From the NCBI GenBank assembly GCA_002291945.1, contig DBAZ01000005.1:1-56514 (forward strand): a stretch of 56,514 bases of DNA, in the 5' to 3' direction. The notes under the pieces are model-generated. The model searched no databases and was not told the DNA's origin. It worked only from the letters and a program-made list of their open reading frames with translations. Both the position numbers and the translations under genes were made by a program. Shown piece after piece: positions 1 to 7,680 of the stretch (position 1 is its first letter; every line of letters begins with the position of its first letter). The DNA comes from Tepidimonas sp. UBA997 (lineage in GTDB: Bacteria; Pseudomonadota; Gammaproteobacteria; Burkholderiales; Burkholderiaceae_C).

Positions 1-568
1 CGGTCTCGGTCTCTTCCTTGAAGTTGGTCTCGATGATGCCGGCCTTGCCGCCCCCATTGGCCATGGCGTAGGACAAGGCCAGGTCGCGGGCCTTGCCGGA
101 CTTGTCCTGGTGCACGGCGATCAGGTGAGGCACGCCGCCGCCCTGGGTGTAGGTGTTGCGCACGGTATGGCCAGGGGCCTTGGGCGCGACCATCCACACG
201 TCCAGATCGGCGCGGGGCACGACCTGGTTGTAGTGCACGTTGAAGCCGTGGGCGAACACCAGCGAAGCGCCCTGCTTGATGTTCGGGGCGACGTTGTTGC
301 TGTAGACCTCGGCGATCTGCTCGTCGGGCAACAGGATCATGACCACATCGGCGGCCTTGACGGCGTCGTTGACTTCCATCACGTTCAGGCCGGCCTTGCC
401 GACCTTGTCCCAGGAAGCGCCGCCCTTGCGCAGACCGACCACGACCTTCACGCCGCTGTCGTTGAGGTTCTGGGCGTGGGCGTGGCCTTGGGAGCCGTAG
501 CCGATGATGGCCACCGTCTTGCCCTTGATCAGGCTCAGGTCACAGTCTTTGTCGTAGAAAACTTTCAT
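1..568 (-). CDS. ilvC: Ketol-acid reductoisomerase, N-terminal part (cut by window edge)
   Basis: IlvC is the NADPH- and Mg-dependent enzyme that isomerises and reduces acetolactate or acetohydroxybutyrate, the second step of valine/leucine/isoleucine synthesis. About 189 residues are visible, starting MKVFYDKDCDLSLIKGK. The Rossmann nucleotide loop GYGSQGHAHA is at residues 23-32, followed by LRKGG and the LLPDE stretch typical of the family. The ATG is at 568-566. The rest of the protein, including the knotted C-terminal domain, lies beyond base 1. It is the last of the ilvB-ilvN-ilvC series on this strand, 206 bp after ilvN, so it may have its own promoter in that gap. Identification is secure; completeness cannot be judged. 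Confidence 0.96.
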   Translation of the reverse strand, partial: MKVFYDKDCDLSLIKGKTVAIIGYGSQGHAHAQNLNDSGVKVVVGLRKGGASWDKVGKAGLNVMEVNDAVKAADVVMILLPDEQIAEVYSNNVAPNIKQGASLVFAHGFNVHYNQVVPRADLDVWMVAPKAPGHTVRNTYTQGGGVPHLIAVHQDKSGKARDLALSYAMANGGGKAGIIETNFKEETET

Positions 569-670
569 GTTGCATCCTTGTTGAAAAATCAAATCTTAAA
601 CCGAGATGGTTCATTGGGGCTTGAGATGGCAGCGCGGGAATTTGCGCGCCAGTTTGGTCCCGACTGAGGA

Positions 671-692
671 GCCAATGGCCTTTGCCATTGGC
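671..692. repeat. Perfect 9-bp inverted repeat in the ilvN-ilvC gap
   Basis: GCCAATGGC and GCCATTGGC form 9-bp perfect arms around a 4-base loop, inside the 206-bp spacer between ilvN and ilvC. Neither strand has a following T-run, so it is not a canonical terminator. It could be an mRNA hairpin separating the two cistrons or a protein-binding palindrome; the sequence does not decide which. Confidence 0.5.
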
Positions 693-774
693 GACGAAGA
701 GGGGCCGAAATGGCCGCAAATGCCCCGCTGACTTCTCAAGCAGCACCGAAGGTGCGCCTAATGGACAATCTCGG

Positions 775-1266
775 TTAAACGCGCAGTATGCGCTCGCCGC
801 GCCCGATGCCGCTGGGGCCGGTGCGCACCGTCTCGAGGATGGCCGTGCGGTCGATGGCCTCCAAGAAGGCGTCGTTCTTGGGCTGGTCGCCGGTGAGTTC
901 GATGGTGTAACTTTTTTCGGTCACGTCGATGATGCGGCCGCGGAAGATGTCGGCCATGCGCTTCATCTCCTCGCGCTCCTTGCCCACGGCGCGCACCTTG
1001 ACCAGCATGAGTTCGCGCTCGGTGTAAGCGCCTTCGGTCAGATCGACCACCTTGACGACCTCGATCAGGCGGTTCAGATGCTTGGTGATCTGCTCGATCA
1101 CGTCGTCCGAGCCGGTGGTCTGGATCGTCATGCGCGACAGCGACGGGTCTTCCGTCGGCGCCACGGTAAGCGACTCGATGTTGTAGCCACGGGCCGAGAA
1201 CAGGCCCACCACACGGGAGAGTGCGCCGGCTTCGTTTTCGAGCAGCACGGCGATGATGTGTTTCAT
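775..1266 (-). CDS. ilvN: Acetolactate synthase small (regulatory) subunit
   Basis: 163 residues. This is the regulatory subunit that stimulates the IlvB/IlvI catalytic subunit and gives valine feedback inhibition. The N-terminal ACT domain (about residues 1-75, beginning MKHIIAVLLENEAGALSRVVGLF) carries the effector site. The C-terminal ALS_ss domain follows (about 80-160, including FRGRIIDVTEKSYTIELTG). The start at 1266 is chosen because homologues begin at this MKHI; a 25-residue upstream extension in the same frame has no family character. It sits 142 bp downstream of the large subunit and upstream of ilvC, the usual ilv order in this group. ilvH is an equivalent name. Confidence 0.95.
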   Translation of the reverse strand: MKHIIAVLLENEAGALSRVVGLFSARGYNIESLTVAPTEDPSLSRMTIQTTGSDDVIEQITKHLNRLIEVVKVVDLTEGAYTERELMLVKVRAVGKEREEMKRMADIFRGRIIDVTEKSYTIELTGDQPKNDAFLEAIDRTAILETVRTGPSGIGRGERILRV

Positions 1267-1408
1267 CTGCGATTCCTCATTTCTACCGCCCTCCCCCGGC
1301 ACCGGTAAGTGGCAGGCTTGGCGGCAAATAGATTCGTCCAAGGAAAGCCCAAGCGCACGAGGCGGCTAGGCAGCGAATGGGGGCAACGGGTGGGGGCAAC
1401 GGATGGGC

Positions 1409-3190
1409 TTACAGCTCCTCGCTGCCCAGCAGCATCTCGGTGATGCCCTTGCCGGCCTCGACCATCGGCCAGACGTTTTCGGTCGGGTCGGTGCGGAAAT
1501 CGAGGAACACGCTGCGATCCTTGATGGCACGGGCTTCGCGCAGGGCCGCCTCGACATCCTGTGGGCGCTCGATCAGCATGCCGACGTGGCCATAGGCCTC
1601 GGCCAGCTTGACGAAGTTGGGCAAGGCGTCCATGTAGCTGTGGCTGTAGCGGCCCTGGTAGATCAGTTCCTGCCACTGGCGCACCATGCCCAGATAGCGG
1701 TTGTTGAGCGACACGATCTTGACGTGGGTGCCGTATTGCTGGCAGGTGGACAGCTCCTGAATGTTCATCTGGATCGAGCCTTCGCCCGTGATGCACCAGC
1801 AGTCCGCCTGTGGCTGCGCCAGCTTGATACCCATGGCGTAAGGCAGGCCCACCCCCATGGTGCCCAAACCGCCCGAGTTGATCCAGCGGCGCGGTTGGTC
1901 GAACTTGTAAAACTGGGCTGCGAACATCTGGTGCTGCCCGACGTCGGAGGTGATGTAGCAGTCGTCATGGCGGGTCAGGTTCCACAGCGCCTCGACCACT
2001 GCCTGCGGCTTGATGACCTCGGTGTTGCCGCGGTCGTAGCGCAGGCAGTCGCGCGAACGCCAGCCTTCGATGGTGCTCCACCAGTCCTTCAGGGCGTCGG
2101 CGTCGGGCTTGTGCTGGCCTTCGCGGATCATGGCGATCAGTTCGGTCAGCACGTCCTTCACGTCGCCCACGATGGGCACATCCACCTTCACCCGCTTGGC
2201 GATGCTGGAGGGGTCGATGTCGATGTGGATGATCTTGCGCTCGTTCTGGGCGAAATGCTTGGGGTTGCCGATCACGCGGTCGTCGAAACGGGCACCGACG
2301 GCCAGCAGCACGTCGCAGTGCTGCATGGCGTGGTTGGCCTCGACCGTGCCGTGCATGCCCAGCATGCCCAGGAACTTGCGGTCGGTGGCCGGGTAAGCGC
2401 CCAAGCCCATCAGCGTGTGCGTGACGGGGTAGCCCAGCATGTCAACCAGCGTGCGCAGTTCGGCCGTTGCATGGCCCAGCAGCACGCCGCCCCCGGTGTA
2501 GATGTAGGGCCGCTTGGCGTTGAGCAACAGTTGCAGCGCCTTGCGTATCTGCCCGCCGTGGCCCTTGCGCACCGGGTTGTAAGAGCGCATGGCGACCGAC
2601 TCGGGGTAGCCGGTATAGGCCACACGCTTGAACGACACGTCTTTCGGGATATCGACCACCACCGGGCCGGGGCGACCGGTGCGCGCAATGTGAAAGGCCT
2701 TTTTCATGATCTCGGCCATGTCGCGCACATCTTTGACGAGGAAGTTGTGCTTGACGATCGGGCGCGTGATGCCGACCGTGTCGCACTCCTGGAAGGCGTC
2801 GGAGCCGATGGCTGCGGTGGGCACCTGACCGCAGATGATCACCATCGGGATGCTGTCGGTGTAGGCGGTGGCAATGCCGGTCACGGCATTGGTGACGCCG
2901 GGGCCGGAAGTGACCAGCGCCACCCCCACATCGCCGGTGGCGCGGGCGTAGCCGTCGGCCGCATGCACGGCAGCCTGCTCGTGGCGCACCAGCACGTGCT
3001 GCATGGTTTCTTGCTTGTACAGGGCGTCGTAGATGTAGAGCACCGCCCCGCCCGGGTAGCCCCAGATGTACTTGACGCCTTCGGCCTGCAGGGCACGCAC
3101 CATGATTTCGGCGCCCATGAGTTCTTCGGTGGCGGGGGATGAGCCAGCAGCGGCGGCAGCGTGGGCCAGTTCGGCCTTGTTGATTTCCAT
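1409..3190 (-). CDS. ilvB: Acetolactate synthase large (catalytic) subunit
   Basis: 593 residues. This thiamine-diphosphate enzyme condenses two pyruvates, or pyruvate and 2-oxobutyrate, in branched-chain amino acid synthesis. The three-domain order is visible. The N-terminal PYR domain has the catalytic glutamate at E71 in VRHEQAAVHAADGYARATG. A central FAD-binding domain follows. The C-terminal PP domain has the GEGSIQMNIQEL...NN ThDP/Mg motif near residues 470-500, with Glu where many homologues have GDGS. An Ala-rich N-terminal stretch (residues 8-20) precedes the conserved core. It is divergent from the RDD gene at 3437, and the 246 bp between them should hold its promoter. A GATAAT-like -10 can be seen there, without a convincing -35. 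ilvI is an alternative name. Confidence 0.96.
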   Translation of the reverse strand: MEINKAELAHAAAAAGSSPATEELMGAEIMVRALQAEGVKYIWGYPGGAVLYIYDALYKQETMQHVLVRHEQAAVHAADGYARATGDVGVALVTSGPGVTNAVTGIATAYTDSIPMVIICGQVPTAAIGSDAFQECDTVGITRPIVKHNFLVKDVRDMAEIMKKAFHIARTGRPGPVVVDIPKDVSFKRVAYTGYPESVAMRSYNPVRKGHGGQIRKALQLLLNAKRPYIYTGGGVLLGHATAELRTLVDMLGYPVTHTLMGLGAYPATDRKFLGMLGMHGTVEANHAMQHCDVLLAVGARFDDRVIGNPKHFAQNERKIIHIDIDPSSIAKRVKVDVPIVGDVKDVLTELIAMIREGQHKPDADALKDWWSTIEGWRSRDCLRYDRGNTEVIKPQAVVEALWNLTRHDDCYITSDVGQHQMFAAQFYKFDQPRRWINSGGLGTMGVGLPYAMGIKLAQPQADCWCITGEGSIQMNIQELSTCQQYGTHVKIVSLNNRYLGMVRQWQELIYQGRYSHSYMDALPNFVKLAEAYGHVGMLIERPQDVEAALREARAIKDRSVFLDFRTDPTENVWPMVEAGKGITEMLLGSEEL

Positions 3191-3436
3191 TGATGAACCT
3201 TTCGAGAATTTCTCTGACGAAAAACCTTGGGTGCCTCTCGGTCCAGCCCTTGTGAGGCCGCCTTGAGACTTGAGGCCAAAGCCATGGCGGATGTACCGCG
3301 CAACCTTGACCCGTTTGCCATTGCACTTTTTGTAACTTTGGATTATCGCACCGATACCGATACCAGCGGGTTCGGCTTGGTCGCTTTTTTTGCCACCACT
3401 GCAGGGTGGCGGCGCAGGAATGCGACAATCCGCGCC

Positions 3437-3934
3437 ATGAATCTGACTGCTCCCTCACTGCTGCGCCGCATGGCCTGCTGGATGTACGAAGGCATCTTGC
3501 TTTTTGGCGTCGTCTTCATTGCAGGCTATCTGTTCAGCGTCCTGACACAAATGCATCACCCGCTGCAAGGGCGCTACGGCTTGCAGGCCTTTTTGTTTCT
3601 GGTGTTTGGCATTTATTTCACCTGGTTCTGGCACAAGGGCCAAACGCTCGCCATGAAAACCTGGCACATCCGCGTGGTGGACACGCAAGGGCGACCGCTG
3701 ACCCAAATCCGCGCCCTGAAACGCTATCTGTTGAGTTGGGTCTGGTTGTTGCCGCCGCTGCTCGTCGGCTCGTTGCTGGGCTTGTCGGCCATCGACAGTG
3801 CGGTACTGCTGCTGGGCTGGGTGCCGATCTGGGCCATCTTGGCGCGCTTTCACCCCCAAAAGCAGTTCTGGCACGATGCCTGGGCGGGCACCCGGCTCGT
3901 CAGCAGCACGCCGCCCCAAGCGGGCCAGAAGTAA
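3437..3934 (+). CDS. RDD family membrane protein
   Basis: 165 residues, beginning MNLTAPSLLRRMACWMYEG. The early Arg-Arg-x-x-x-x-x-Asp/Glu-like signature and hydrophobic segments (about residues 17-38, 50-68 and 100-135) match the RDD fold of small polytopic inner-membrane proteins. The segment KGQTLAMKTWHIRVVD after the second membrane span is highly typical of the family. Function is generally unknown; some members have been proposed as ion or Na+/H+ transporters. Longer in-frame starts upstream give unconserved N-termini, so the ATG at 3437 was chosen. It lies 25 bp before the LOG-family gene and may be co-transcribed with it. Confidence 0.88.
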   Translation: MNLTAPSLLRRMACWMYEGILLFGVVFIAGYLFSVLTQMHHPLQGRYGLQAFLFLVFGIYFTWFWHKGQTLAMKTWHIRVVDTQGRPLTQIRALKRYLLSWVWLLPPLLVGSLLGLSAIDSAVLLLGWVPIWAILARFHPQKQFWHDAWAGTRLVSSTPPQAGQK

Positions 3935-3959
3935 CCGGTCGGCATGCCACAATGCGGGC

Positions 3960-4571
3960 ATGACCGAAGCCACTTCCTCGTCTGCCGCCCGCCCTGCTTT
4001 TTCGCTCTGTGTTTACCTGGGATCGAATGCCGGGCTGGACCCGCGATTCACGGACGCAGCCAGCCAGGTTGGCCACTGGATCGGTCAGCATCGCGGGCAA
4101 CTGGTGTACGGCGGCGGCAACAACGGCCTGATGGGGGTGGTGGCCGACGCCACGCTGGCCGCTGGCGGCACCGTGGTCGGCGTCATCCCGCAAAGCCTGG
4201 TGATCAAGGAATTTGCCAAGCTCGACTGCACCGAACTCCATGTGGTGCAGACCATGCACGAGCGCAAACAGATGATGGCCGAACGCGCCGATGCCTTTTT
4301 GGTACTGCCGGGTGGCATAGGCACTTTCGAAGAATTTTTCGAAGTCTGGACGTGGCGGCAACTCGGCTACCACGACAAGCCCATCGGCCTGTTGCATGTC
4401 GCAGGTTATTACGACGCCCTGAGCCAATGCCTCGACGCTTCGGTGCGTGCAGGGTTTATCGGGCAATGGCAGATGGGCTTGATTCAGCAGTCCGACCAAG
4501 TGCAAACCCTGCTCAGCCAACTGGTGCAGGCAGCCGGCTACGCGCCACCCAGCCAACTGGACAAGATCTGA
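3960..4571 (+). CDS. LOG family protein (TIGR00730 type), probable nucleoside-5'-monophosphate phosphoribohydrolase
   Basis: 203 residues with the Lonely-Guy Rossmann fold. The diagnostic PGGxGTxxE motif reads PGGIGTFEE at residues 117-125, preceded by MHERK at 99-103. YGGGNNGLMG (50-59) forms the other phosphate-binding loop. Characterised family members release the base from cytokinin riboside 5'-monophosphate or AMP; the physiological substrate in this bacterium is unknown. It was formerly annotated as a lysine decarboxylase, which is incorrect for the family. The gene ends 12 bp from the convergent glnB stop. Confidence 0.9.
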   Translation: MTEATSSSAARPAFSLCVYLGSNAGLDPRFTDAASQVGHWIGQHRGQLVYGGGNNGLMGVVADATLAAGGTVVGVIPQSLVIKEFAKLDCTELHVVQTMHERKQMMAERADAFLVLPGGIGTFEEFFEVWTWRQLGYHDKPIGLLHVAGYYDALSQCLDASVRAGFIGQWQMGLIQQSDQVQTLLSQLVQAAGYAPPSQLDKI

Positions 4572-4583
4572 CGACACCCGCTC

Positions 4584-4922
4584 TCAGATCGCGGTTTCGT
4601 CCTGTTCGCCGGTTCGGATGCGGATCACCCGCTCCACCGCCGTGACAAAAATCTTGCCGTCGCCGATCTTGCCGGTGCGGGCGGCGCGTATGATGGCATC
4701 CACACAGCGATCCACGTCTTCGGTCTTGACGACCACCTCGATGCGCACCTTGGGCAGGAAATCAACCACGTATTCGGCACCACGGTAGAGTTCGGTATGG
4801 CCCTTCTGGCGCCCGAAACCCTTGACTTCGGTCACCGTCAACCCGGTCACGCCTTGATCGGCCAAGGCTTCACGCACTTCTTCGAGCTTGAACGGTTTGA
4901 TGACGGCGGTGATTTGCTTCAT
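4584..4922 (-). CDS. glnB: Nitrogen regulatory protein PII
   Basis: 112 residues, the usual PII length. PII senses 2-oxoglutarate, ATP and ADP, and controls glutamine synthetase adenylylation and NtrBC. The uridylylation residue Tyr51 is present in the T-loop (YRGAEYVVDF), and the B-loop TGKIGDGKIFV is intact. The start at 4922 (MKQITAVIKPFKLEEVREAL) matches the family; a 14-residue upstream extension does not. It lies 59 bp downstream of nadE on the same strand, a pairing I recall as common in betaproteobacteria. A GlnB rather than GlnK role is inferred from this linkage and the absence of a nearby amtB. Confidence 0.94.
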   Translation of the reverse strand: MKQITAVIKPFKLEEVREALADQGVTGLTVTEVKGFGRQKGHTELYRGAEYVVDFLPKVRIEVVVKTEDVDRCVDAIIRAARTGKIGDGKIFVTAVERVIRIRTGEQDETAI

Positions 4923-4981
4923 GCAGGAAACTCCAGGAGGTTGGTCGATCAGTGACTTTATCACGCGCTCGCATCAGCCGC

Positions 4982-6676
4982 TCAGCCGCGGTAGCGGTTG
5001 GTGTTGGGGTAACGCCAGTCCTTGCCAAAACTGCGGTGGGTCACGCGTATGCCCACCGGGGCCTGGCGGCGCTTGTACTCGTTGATACGGATCAGGCGGA
5101 TCACCTGATCGACCGCAGCCTGGGGGCAACCGGCCTCGACGATCGCCTGTGGGCTCTGGTCGTTTTCCATGTAGCGCTCCACGATGGCGTCCAGCACCTC
5201 GTAGGGGGGCAGACTGTCCTGATCGGTCTGGTCGGGTCGCAGTTCGGCGCTCGGTGGCCGGGTGATGATGCGCTGCGGGATGGGGTCTAGCCCGTGGCCG
5301 TAAGGGTCGTGCGCATTGCGCCAGCAAGCGAGGCGAAACACCAGGGTCTTGGCGACGTCCTTGATGACGGCAAAGCCACCGGCCATGTCGCCATACAGGG
5401 TGCAGTAGCCGGTCGCCATTTCGCTTTTGTTGCCCGTGGTCAGCACGATGCTGCCGAGTTTGTTGGACAAGGCCATCAACATGGTGCCGCGTATGCGGGC
5501 CTGGATGTTTTCTTCGGTGGTGTCTGGCGGGCGCCCTTCAAACAGGGGCTGCATGGAGTTGAGGTAGGCATCGAACGCCGGTTGAATGGAAATTTCGTCG
5601 TACCGCACCCCCATGCGGCAGGCCATGTCGCGGGCGTCGATCCAGGAAATGTCGGCGGTGTAAGGCGAAGGCATCATCACCGCCCGCACCCGCGCGGGGC
5701 CGAGGGCATCGACCGCAATCGCCAGCACCAGCGCCGAGTCGATACCGCCCGACAGGCCGATCAGCGCCCCCGGGAAGCCGTTTTTGCCCACGTAGTCGCG
5801 CACACCCGTGACCAGCGCGGCCCACAGATCGGCCTCCATCGAGGCCTCGGTGGCCACCGGCCCCGCCCAAGCGGCAGCGGGCATGTCAGCCGCCTCGGCC
5901 GCCTCGACCATGAACAGCGACTCCTCGAAGCTGGGCGCACGGGCGACCAAGGCACCGGTGCGGTTCAACATGAAGCTGCGCCCCTCGAAGACGATTTCGT
6001 CCTGTCCGCCCACCAGGTGGGCGTACAGCAAGGGCAAGCCGGTGTCGGCCACCCGCTGCTGCATGGCCTGTTCGCGTTCGCTGCCTTTGCCGACGTGAAA
6101 CGGCGAGGCATTGATCACGGCCAGCAGTTCGGCACCGGCTGCGCACAACTCACGCGCCGGGCCGCTGTGCCAGGCGTCTTCACAGATCAGCAGACCGACC
6201 CGCAGCGTCTGGCCATCGGGCCCGGGCAGGTCGAACAGGCCCGGCGCGGCACCTGGCATGAAATACCGGCGCTCATCGAACACCTGGTAGTTCGGCAGCT
6301 CGCGTTTGGCGTAGGTGTGCAAGCATCGGCCTTCGCGCCACACGGTGGCCGCGTTCAGGCACGGCGCTCGCCCGACGCTGCGTTCTGCAGGGGCACTTTC
6401 TGCCCGTGCAATCGGCTGCCCGATGACCAGCGTCAAGCCCTTGAGCCGCGCCGTTTCACGGGCCACCTGGTTGACGGCATCGGCACAGGCAGCGACAAAC
6501 GCTGGACGCAAAAACAAATCTTCGGCGGCATAGCCACAAATGGCGAGTTCGGGCGTCAGCAGGAGCTGTGCGCCCTGCGCATGGGCCTGATGGGCGGCTT
6601 CGATGATGGCGCGGGCATTGCCGGCCAGATCGCCCACCACGAAATTGAGCTGCGCAACGCAGAGCTTGAACGACAT
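4982..6676 (-). CDS. nadE: Glutamine-dependent NAD+ synthetase
   Basis: 564 residues. It makes NAD+ from deamido-NAD+, ATP and glutamine, the last step of NAD synthesis. The N-terminal nitrilase-type glutaminase domain (about 1-260) shows the Glu-Lys-Cys triad at E43, K124 and C165. The C-terminal synthetase domain has the ATP pyrophosphatase P-loop SGGIDS at 309-314 and the TTGNKSEMATGY motif. A short insert around residues 90-107 (RAESAPAERSVGR) between conserved strands looks unconserved. Start ATG at 6676. glnB follows 59 bp downstream. Confidence 0.95.
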   Translation of the reverse strand: MSFKLCVAQLNFVVGDLAGNARAIIEAAHQAHAQGAQLLLTPELAICGYAAEDLFLRPAFVAACADAVNQVARETARLKGLTLVIGQPIARAESAPAERSVGRAPCLNAATVWREGRCLHTYAKRELPNYQVFDERRYFMPGAAPGLFDLPGPDGQTLRVGLLICEDAWHSGPARELCAAGAELLAVINASPFHVGKGSEREQAMQQRVADTGLPLLYAHLVGGQDEIVFEGRSFMLNRTGALVARAPSFEESLFMVEAAEAADMPAAAWAGPVATEASMEADLWAALVTGVRDYVGKNGFPGALIGLSGGIDSALVLAIAVDALGPARVRAVMMPSPYTADISWIDARDMACRMGVRYDEISIQPAFDAYLNSMQPLFEGRPPDTTEENIQARIRGTMLMALSNKLGSIVLTTGNKSEMATGYCTLYGDMAGGFAVIKDVAKTLVFRLACWRNAHDPYGHGLDPIPQRIITRPPSAELRPDQTDQDSLPPYEVLDAIVERYMENDQSPQAIVEAGCPQAAVDQVIRLIRINEYKRRQAPVGIRVTHRSFGKDWRYPNTNRYRG

Positions 6677-6845
6677 GAGCTTAGGATGGATTTGCAGTGG
6701 GGGGCATTATGTCATTCAGGGAGTCATCGACCCCACTCACCGCACCCACTGGCTGGATCTGGGGGGCTTGCCTGGGCGGTTCGATCGGTTTTTGCAACCA
6801 GACGGCGCCGGGGTTCAACGCGGCCCGCGCCCCCTGGAAAGCAGA

Positions 6846-6879
6846 AACCCCCTGCAGGCCACATCGCCTGCAAGGGGTT
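6846..6879 (-). terminator. Hairpin downstream of ppa
   Basis: An interrupted inverted repeat, AACCCC-c-TGCAGGC / GCCTGCA-a-GGGGTT, with a 6-base loop lies 24 bp after the ppa stop. On the minus strand it is followed by TCTGCTTT, a weak T-rich tail. It probably terminates ppa before nadE. The rest of the 227-bp ppa-nadE gap shows no gene. Confidence 0.55.
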
Positions 6880-6903
6880 GAGCGCCAAAACCGAAGGGAC
6901 GGA

Positions 6904-7443
6904 TCAGGCCTGCTGTTCCTGGTTGTAAGCCGCGATGCCGTCCAGAATTTCTTGGTGGGCGGCCTCCACGCCGTCCCAGCCGAGCACCTTGACCCACTTG
7001 CCGGTATCCAAGTCTTTGTAGTGTTCAAAGAAATGCTCGATGGCCTTGAGCGACATCGGATTCAGGTCCAGGTAGGTGTTCCAACCGGAATACAAGGGCA
7101 GGATTTTGGTGGTGGGCACGGCCAACACCTTGCCATCGACGCCGCCTTCGTCTTCCATTTTCAAAATACCCAAGGCGCGGCAAGGCACCACCACGCCGGG
7201 CGGCAGGGGCACCGGGGTGATCACCAGCACGTCCACCGGATCGCCGTCACCGGCAATGGTCTTGGGCACGTAGCCGTAGTTGGTCGGGTAGTGCATGGCG
7301 GTGTTCATGAAGCGATCGACGAAGATGCAGCCCGATGCCTTGTCCACTTCGTACTTGATCGGGTCGCCGTTCATCGAAATTTCGATGATGACATTGAATG
7401 CTTCGGGCACTTTGCTGCCGGGGGTCACATGATCCAGAGACAT
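6904..7443 (-). CDS. ppa: Inorganic pyrophosphatase (family I, soluble)
   Basis: 179 residues, the normal length for bacterial family I enzymes. It hydrolyses PPi to drive nucleotide, nucleic acid and aminoacyl-tRNA synthesis in the cytosol. The family signature is seen in GDGDPVDVLV (metal-binding aspartates) and in the EDEGGVDGKVLAVP loop, with YGYVPKT before them. The start at 7443 (MSLDHVTPGSKVPEAFN) is preferred; the 28 upstream codons are unlike the family and run toward a tandem repeat. The gene is divergent from moaA, with the 11-bp repeat array between them. Confidence 0.95.
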   Translation of the reverse strand: MSLDHVTPGSKVPEAFNVIIEISMNGDPIKYEVDKASGCIFVDRFMNTAMHYPTNYGYVPKTIAGDGDPVDVLVITPVPLPPGVVVPCRALGILKMEDEGGVDGKVLAVPTTKILPLYSGWNTYLDLNPMSLKAIEHFFEHYKDLDTGKWVKVLGWDGVEAAHQEILDGIAAYNQEQQA

Positions 7444-7512
7444 GATGATGCTGTTGAGGGTTGAGGAAAGGCGTATTAAGAACGATTTTACCGTCGCCAG
7501 CCTGACAGATAG

Positions 7513-7594
7513 CCACTCGTCAACCACTCGTCAACCACTCGTCAACCACTCGTCAACCACTCGTCAACCACTCGTCAACCACTCGTCAACCACT
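7513..7594. repeat. 11-bp tandem repeat array, seven perfect copies
   Basis: The unit CCACTCGTCAA occurs seven times without mismatch from 7513 to 7589, followed by a partial CCACT (7590-7594). It lies between the divergent starts of ppa (69 bp away) and moaA (86 bp away). Read on the minus strand each unit contains TTGACG, close to a sigma70 -35 hexamer, so copies are on the same helical face. Such perfect short arrays arise by slippage and usually vary in copy number. Any regulatory role is inference. Confidence 0.95.
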
Positions 7595-7680
7595 GGCAGC
7601 ACGCCAGCACGCCAGTCCGACAAGGCAATGCCGATCAAGCACCCTCGACCCAAGCCCTGAGATTGGTGTACGCTGCGGGC

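Noticed and set aside
1403..3142. Long plus-strand open frame opposite ilvB
   Set aside because: It is a GC-rich antisense shadow rich in His, Val and Gly, with no family features; ilvB on the other strand is unambiguous.
3391..3417. Hairpin GCCACC...GGTGGC next to a T-run upstream of the RDD gene
   Set aside because: The T-run precedes the stem on the plus strand and becomes an A-run after it on the minus strand, so it is not an intrinsic terminator in either direction.
7442..7660. Open frame encoding a repetitive HSSTTRQPLVN-type peptide
   Set aside because: It is only the translation of the 11-bp tandem repeat; it has no conserved composition, overlaps the ppa 5' end and lacks a ribosome site.
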